A stretch of 8,193 nt of DNA, taken from the NCBI GenBank assembly GCA_938091985.1, contig CALKOE010000002.1, positions 1-8,193 on the forward strand. The letters run 5' to 3'. The stretch is from an uncultured Acidimicrobiales bacterium (GTDB lineage Bacteria; Actinomycetota; Acidimicrobiia; Acidimicrobiales; Aldehydirespiratoraceae). The notes under the pieces are model-generated. The model searched no databases and was not told the origin of the DNA. It saw nothing but the letters and a program-made list of their open reading frames with translations. Shown here piece after piece: positions 5,206-8,193 of the stretch; position 1 is the first letter of the stretch; every line of letters starts with the position of its first letter. The translations under genes were made by a program, and so were the position numbers.

Positions 5206-6347
5206 TTCGCCCACCAGCTTCCATCGAGCATCTGTTCGATCGTTGCCCGGTGCGGGATGACCTCGTCGACGTCGTCGGGCCACTCGCCTTCACCGAAGTG
5301 CACCGACCGCTCGCGGACCCGCACCATGACCAGCGCATGGCGAAGGGCTGCGTAGACCTCGAACCACTCGAAGTTCTGCACCGTCCGCCCCGAGCGAGCT
5401 TCGTAGGTCGCGATCACGTGGTCTCGGCGCAAGAAGTCGGGCATACCTGGGATCTCGAGCACGTCAGCGATCTGTTGGAAGAACGTGTGCAGGAACATCA
5501 TCCACGCCAGGTCCATTTCCTGCGGCGCGAGCGCGGCCATTTCCCAGTCGAACGCGGCTACGGGCGCGAACCCATCGGGCTCGTACATGACGTTGCCGAT
5601 CCGGCTGTCGCCCCAGCTGATGACGGTGGTTCCCTCGTCGGTCGGCCAGTTGGCGTCGAGCCACGCGAAGGTGCGCTCGACGATCGGGTGCGTTCGGTCG
5701 TTGCGGATCCATTCGTAGTAGGCCCGTTGATTGTTGACGTGGCGGGCGAGGGGGGTGTCGCCCGGAGCAGGGGTGTCGAGGAAGTCGACGTCGAGATCGT
5801 CGATGGGGATGCCGTGGAGCTCGGCCAGGATCCCCACGGTGTGGTCCTGGAGTTCCCGTTGCTGCTCGGGTGATGCCTCGATGAGCCACCCGTCCATGAG
5901 GTACGGAGGAATGTCGGCCGGCACCCGCCCCGAGACGCGATCCATGACGAAGAACGGCTTGCCGAGCGGGCCCGGGTCGGACTCGTACCACCGGGTAGTG
6001 GGCACCGGCACCGAGCTGTTCGCGCCGACCAGATCCATCACGTCGTACTGGAGCTTCAGATCATAGGTCGGAAAGATCGGCACGTCGGCGTCGTCGGGCT
6101 CCACCCGGGCAACAAGCGCGTGGGTGTGTCGTACGCCGGCCTCGGTCCATGTGGCGTCGAAGAGCAGGGTCTCGCTCGACATCCCACTGCCGCCAGGGCT
6201 GGTGATGTCGCTCACCTCGACGTCGGCATCGGGACCCAGCCGGGAGCTGAGCCAAGTGGTCATGAGGGTTCGCAGCTCGCCGCGGTCGCGGCTCGAACGG
6301 GTCGGGATGTCGACGGCATCGATGTCGTCGGGCAGGGGCTCAGACAT
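5202..6347 (-). CDS. Phosphotransferase family protein (APH/ACAD10-type kinase fold)
   Basis: 381 residues with an aminoglycoside-phosphotransferase-like kinase fold, the usual size for the actinobacterial members found next to fatty-acid and acyl-CoA genes. The N-lobe has a Gly/Ser-rich loop SPGGSGMSSETLLFDATW (50-67), then a strand with ALVARVEP (77-84) whose basic residue could serve as the ATP lysine equivalent. PFFVMDRVSGRVPAD (131-145) is the hinge. The catalytic segment is ISWGDSRIGNVMY (243-255), with D247 as presumed base and N252 as Mg ligand, followed by FDWEMA (266-271) with D267 as the DFG-like metal ligand. The usual His of HGDxxxxN is Trp245, a variant I associate with this subfamily. 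Probable role: ATP- or GTP-dependent phosphorylation of a small hydroxyl compound, possibly a hydroxyacyl-CoA by analogy with ACAD10/11; not antibiotic resistance on present evidence. The ATG at 6347 lies 7 bases after TAGTTT. Confidence 0.88.
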   Translation of the reverse strand: MSEPLPDDIDAVDIPTRSSRDRGELRTLMTTWLSSRLGPDADVEVSDITSPGGSGMSSETLLFDATWTEAGVRHTHALVARVEPDDADVPIFPTYDLKLQYDVMDLVGANSSVPVPTTRWYESDPGPLGKPFFVMDRVSGRVPADIPPYLMDGWLIEASPEQQRELQDHTVGILAELHGIPIDDLDVDFLDTPAPGDTPLARHVNNQRAYYEWIRNDRTHPIVERTFAWLDANWPTDEGTTVISWGDSRIGNVMYEPDGFAPVAAFDWEMAALAPQEMDLAWMMFLHTFFQQIADVLEIPGMPDFLRRDHVIATYEARSGRTVQNFEWFEVYAALRHALVMVRVRERSVHFGEGEWPDDVDEVIPHRATIEQMLDGSWWAK

Positions 6348-6354
6348 GGCTGCG

Positions 6355-6360
6355 AAACTA
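6355..6360 (-). promoter_or_regulatory. Putative -10 box TAGTTT of the phosphotransferase unit
   Basis: On the minus strand TAGTTT fits TANNNT and ends 7 bases (CGCAGCC) before the ATG at 6347, with no ribosome binding site between, so the mRNA is probably leaderless. The palindrome at 6364-6380 lies just upstream, in the spacer and -35 zone, where a bound repressor would block this promoter. Confidence 0.42.
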
Positions 6361-6363
6361 CCT

Positions 6364-6380
6364 TGGTCGCCCGGTGACCA
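6364..6380. promoter_or_regulatory. Imperfect palindrome, candidate operator in divergent promoter region
   Basis: TGGTCGCCCGGTGACCA is a 17-base palindrome centred on C6372: seven of eight symmetric pairs match, the exception being G6369 against T6375. It lies in the 85-bp gap between the divergent phosphotransferase and acyl-CoA dehydrogenase genes, immediately upstream of the TAGTTT box. Size and symmetry suit a dimeric regulator of the TetR, GntR or MarR type. It does not look like the KstR operator of mycobacterial cholesterol genes (TNNAACNNGTTNNA, from memory). No regulator gene lies in the window. Confidence 0.45.
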
Positions 6381-6417
6381 TGAAACGCCCGGCTGCGTGG
6401 GTTGAGCGTTGCTCGCC

Positions 6418-6423
6418 TACCAT
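6418..6423 (+). promoter_or_regulatory. Putative -10 box TACCAT of the acyl-CoA dehydrogenase operon
   Basis: TACCAT fits TANNNT and lies 9 bases before the ATG at 6433; the intervening cattgcccg is not a ribosome binding site. A transcription start about 7 bases downstream would leave a leader of only two or three bases. No -35 with good spacing; a TTGAGC at 6402-6407 is only 10 bases away, too close to pair with it. Confidence 0.33.
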
Positions 6424-6432
6424 CATTGCCCG

Positions 6433-7626
6433 ATGGACTTGCGCTACACGGAGGAAGAAGAGCACTTCCGAGACGAACTTCGGTCGTGGCTCTCCAGTGT
6501 CCTCCCCGACGTTCCGCCCCTCCCCGCGGACCACACCGATCTTTCGGCACGACGTGCCTTCGACACCGCGTGGCAGCGCCAGCTGCATGACGCGGGCTAC
6601 GCCGGAATTCATTGGCCCGCCGAGTTCGGTGGTCGTGGCAGCACCCCGACCGAACACTTGATCTTTCTGGAAGAGACCGAACGGGCCGGAGCGCCGTATG
6701 TCGGTGTGAACTTCGTCGGCCAGCTCCACGCCGGACCGACGCTCATTGCCGAAGCGACCGAGGAGCAGCGGAGCACGCACCTCGAACCGATCCTGTCGGG
6801 CGAGGATGTGTGGTGTCAGGGGTTCTCCGAACCGGGATCAGGCTCCGACCTTGCGTCTCTTTCCACGCGAGCGATCGACGACGGCGACGACTATGTGGTC
6901 ACGGGCCAGAAGATCTGGACGTCGTTCGCCCAGGTGGCTGACTACTGCGAACTCCTTGTCCGCACCGATCCTGAGGCGCCGAAGCACAAGGGCATCACCT
7001 GGGTGATCATGCCGATGGATCTCCCCGGAATCGAGATCCGTCCGATCGACACCGCACTCGGCTCCGGTGAGTTCGCCGAGATGTTTCTCGACGAGGTTCG
7101 AATTCCGAAGATCAACCGCGTCGGTCTCGAGAACGATGGCTGGCGGGTCACCAACGTCACCTTCTCATTCGAACGCGGCACCGCGTTCATCAGCGAGGTC
7201 ATCTCTTCGCAGCGCCTCCTGGCCGATCTCGCGGCAGTTGCGCAGAAGGTCACGCGGCGCTCGGGCACCGCATGGGACGACATGGGGATCCGACGCGAGC
7301 TCGGCCAACTCGACGCCGAACTCGATGCGCTCTGGTCGCTCACGAAGCGAAACGTGAGCCAAGCCCAGCGCACCGGTGCCGTTGGTCCGGGCGGATCGGT
7401 GTTCAAGCTGGCCTACGCCGACGTGCGCAAACGCATGGCCGACGTCGCCGAACAGGTGCTCGGCCGCGCGGGCCTCGCAATCGGGGATTCCCTCGACCTC
7501 AGCGACCTCGACCACGTTGGCGAGCGGCTCTACACACTCACGCTGACGATCGCAGCCGGCACCTCGGAGATCCAGCGAAACATCGTTGGCGAACGACTGC
7601 TCGGGCTGCCGAGAGGAGATCGCTGA
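6433..7626 (+). CDS. Acyl-CoA dehydrogenase, FadE-type, probable catalytic subunit
   Basis: 397 residues from the ATG at 6433, the standard length of the family: FAD-dependent alpha,beta-desaturation of an acyl-CoA, with electrons passed to electron-transfer flavoprotein; cytosolic. Seen: N-terminal helical domain with IHWPAEFGGRGSTPTEHLIF (59-78); middle domain WCQGFSEPGSGSDLASLSTRA (127-147) and VVTGQKIWTSFAQVADYCELLVRT (155-178), the flavin/substrate motifs; and C-terminal AAGTSEIQRNIVGERLLGLPR (374-394), which binds FAD. In medium-chain enzymes the catalytic Glu sits in a YEGT-like motif; here that position is Ala. E247 in the SFERGT segment (245-250) is therefore the likely base, as in isovaleryl- and long-chain-type enzymes and mycobacterial alpha/beta FadE pairs. 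The frame is open eight codons upstream (TTG at 6409), but MDLRYTEEEE is the normal family start. The second dehydrogenase begins one base after its stop, implying an alpha2beta2 complex. Confidence 0.95.
   Translation: MDLRYTEEEEHFRDELRSWLSSVLPDVPPLPADHTDLSARRAFDTAWQRQLHDAGYAGIHWPAEFGGRGSTPTEHLIFLEETERAGAPYVGVNFVGQLHAGPTLIAEATEEQRSTHLEPILSGEDVWCQGFSEPGSGSDLASLSTRAIDDGDDYVVTGQKIWTSFAQVADYCELLVRTDPEAPKHKGITWVIMPMDLPGIEIRPIDTALGSGEFAEMFLDEVRIPKINRVGLENDGWRVTNVTFSFERGTAFISEVISSQRLLADLAAVAQKVTRRSGTAWDDMGIRRELGQLDAELDALWSLTKRNVSQAQRTGAVGPGGSVFKLAYADVRKRMADVAEQVLGRAGLAIGDSLDLSDLDHVGERLYTLTLTIAAGTSEIQRNIVGERLLGLPRGDR
7614..7618 (+). promoter_or_regulatory. Ribosome binding site AGGAG for the second acyl-CoA dehydrogenase
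   Basis: AGGAG lies 9 bases before the ATG at 7628, within the end of the preceding gene. It fixes the start, and together with the GGGAG at 2619 it shows that downstream genes of operons here use a Shine-Dalgarno sequence whereas most first genes do not. Confidence 0.65.
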
Positions 7627-7627
7627 C

Positions 7628-8193
7628 ATGGACTTCGAACTCTCTGAGGACCAAGTGGCGCTCGCCGAAGGCATCGCATCGCTCTGCGAGGGCCGGTTCG
7701 ACATCGAGGCCGTGCGCGCGGTGGAAGACAACGGACTCGACCGTGGTCGGTGGGCAGAGCTCGCCGAGACTGGCGTGTTCGTGTTGTGTCTCCCGGAGGC
7801 CGACGGCGGCGTAGGTCTCGGCTGGGCAGAGGCCTCGGTCGTGTTCGAGCAGCTGGGGCGGTCGCTGGTGCCGGGCCCTCTCGTCGCGACAACCCTCGCC
7901 GCCGGGCGTGTCGACGGAGCTGGTGACGGGTCGGTCGTCGTTGCCTCGGTCGAACGAGCCGATGGTCCGCTCAATGTCGAACATGTCGCGTGGGCTGATG
8001 TCGTCGTCATCAGTGACGACGACGGTCTATGGCAGGTTCCTGCGTCTGAGCTCTCGGGTGTCGACGCGGCCCAGCCGCTCGACCCGCTCACCCCGGTCCG
8101 GCGCATCGACGCGCTGCCCCAGGGCGAGCAGATCGGCGACTCTGTGGCAGCAGGGGATTGGCGCCTCCGCGGCTCCCTGCTCACCGCAGCGCT
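7628..8193 (+). CDS. Acyl-CoA dehydrogenase, FadE-type partner subunit (3' end beyond window)
   Basis: 188 complete codons up to the right edge, no stop yet. The start MDFELSEDQVALAEGIASL is the usual acyl-CoA dehydrogenase N-terminal helix. GRWAELAETGVFVLCLPEADGGVGLGWAEASVVFEQLGRSLVPGPLVAT (34-82) matches the family's N-terminal domain, with PEADGGVGLG as the common PExxGGxG turn. The middle domain (about 95-180) is short and lacks the strong flavin motifs (SEPxxGSD, GxKxW) present in the neighbour. This is typical of the smaller, catalytically reduced beta subunits of mycobacterial-type heterotetrameric dehydrogenases. Separated by one base from the preceding gene, with its own AGGAG, so it is co-transcribed with the partner. 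It is inferred to complete a bulky-substrate acyl-CoA dehydrogenase; whether the C-terminal half keeps a catalytic Glu cannot be seen. Confidence 0.92.
   Translation, partial: MDFELSEDQVALAEGIASLCEGRFDIEAVRAVEDNGLDRGRWAELAETGVFVLCLPEADGGVGLGWAEASVVFEQLGRSLVPGPLVATTLAAGRVDGAGDGSVVVASVERADGPLNVEHVAWADVVVISDDDGLWQVPASELSGVDAAQPLDPLTPVRRIDALPQGEQIGDSVAAGDWRLRGSLLTAA

Noticed and set aside
5206..5283. N-terminal extension of the 385-residue minus-strand protein to the ATG at 5283
   Set aside because: The added 26 residues are arginine-rich, lie inside the phosphotransferase coding sequence and break the neat GTGA overlap start.
4660..5355. 231-residue plus-strand open frame, with a similar 207-residue one at 5250-5873
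   Set aside because: Antisense to the 385-residue gene and the phosphotransferase, which have conserved motifs; no domain visible.
5202..6347. Reading the APH-fold protein as an antibiotic-resistance kinase
   Set aside because: The family in actinobacteria is mostly metabolic. The WGDSRIGN variant and the acyl-CoA neighbours favour a metabolic role, and nothing in the sequence indicates drug binding.
6409..6432. TTG start giving eight extra residues on the first acyl-CoA dehydrogenase
   Set aside because: The extension (LAYHHCP) covers the likely -10 box, and the family normally begins with the MDLRYTEEEE-type segment at 6433.

Overview
The window is gene-dense, high-GC DNA. It carries nine protein genes, two of them cut by the window edges, on both strands with almost no free intergenic space. 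GC-rich codon third positions, a heterodimeric FadE-type acyl-CoA dehydrogenase pair, an actinobacterial-style phosphotransferase, SnoaL-like and VOC proteins, and apparently leaderless promoters all point to an actinomycete. An uncultured or marine Acidimicrobiia-type genome is my guess; the phylum is reasonably supported, the class is inference. No rRNA, tRNA, CRISPR array, insertion sequence, phage gene or toxin/defence gene was seen, and no gene-free stretch exceeds 85 bases.

Layout from left to right. A minus-strand conserved hypothetical gene (1-691) runs off the left edge. Divergent from it is a SnoaL-like small protein (751-1194, +), whose 3' end overlaps a convergent VOC/glyoxalase-fold gene (1179-1652, -) by 16 bases. 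A 34-bp gap then holds back-to-back promoters for the VOC gene and for a plus-strand two-gene operon: a DapA/dihydrodipicolinate-synthase-fold lyase (1687-2631) and an Old Yellow Enzyme-type flavin oxidoreductase (2631-4043), coupled through a one-base TGATG overlap. Only 4 bases after it ends a minus-strand two-gene unit: a phosphotransferase (5202-6347) followed, with a GTGA overlap, by a protein resembling the CrtC/AttH lipocalin-like group (4048-5205). An 85-bp divergent region (6348-6432) with a good imperfect palindrome separates that unit from a plus-strand acyl-CoA dehydrogenase pair (6433-7626 and 7628 to beyond the right edge).

Together the genes look like catabolism of a lipid-like, alicyclic or aromatic substrate handled as CoA thioesters: desaturation by the acyl-CoA dehydrogenases, ene reduction by the OYE protein, C-C bond cleavage or hydration by the DapA-fold enzyme, and small SnoaL/VOC enzymes as possible hydratase, isomerase or dioxygenase partners. 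No substrate can be read from the sequence. The most noteworthy items are: the DapA-fold protein, which keeps its Schiff-base lysine but seems to lack the usual tyrosine and carries NMDTGY where GTTGE is expected; its translational coupling to an OYE protein with a remnant of the 2,4-dienoyl-CoA-reductase iron-sulfur motif; a consistent pattern of TANNNT boxes 6-9 bases before the first start codon of five transcription units; and the palindrome at 6364-6380.
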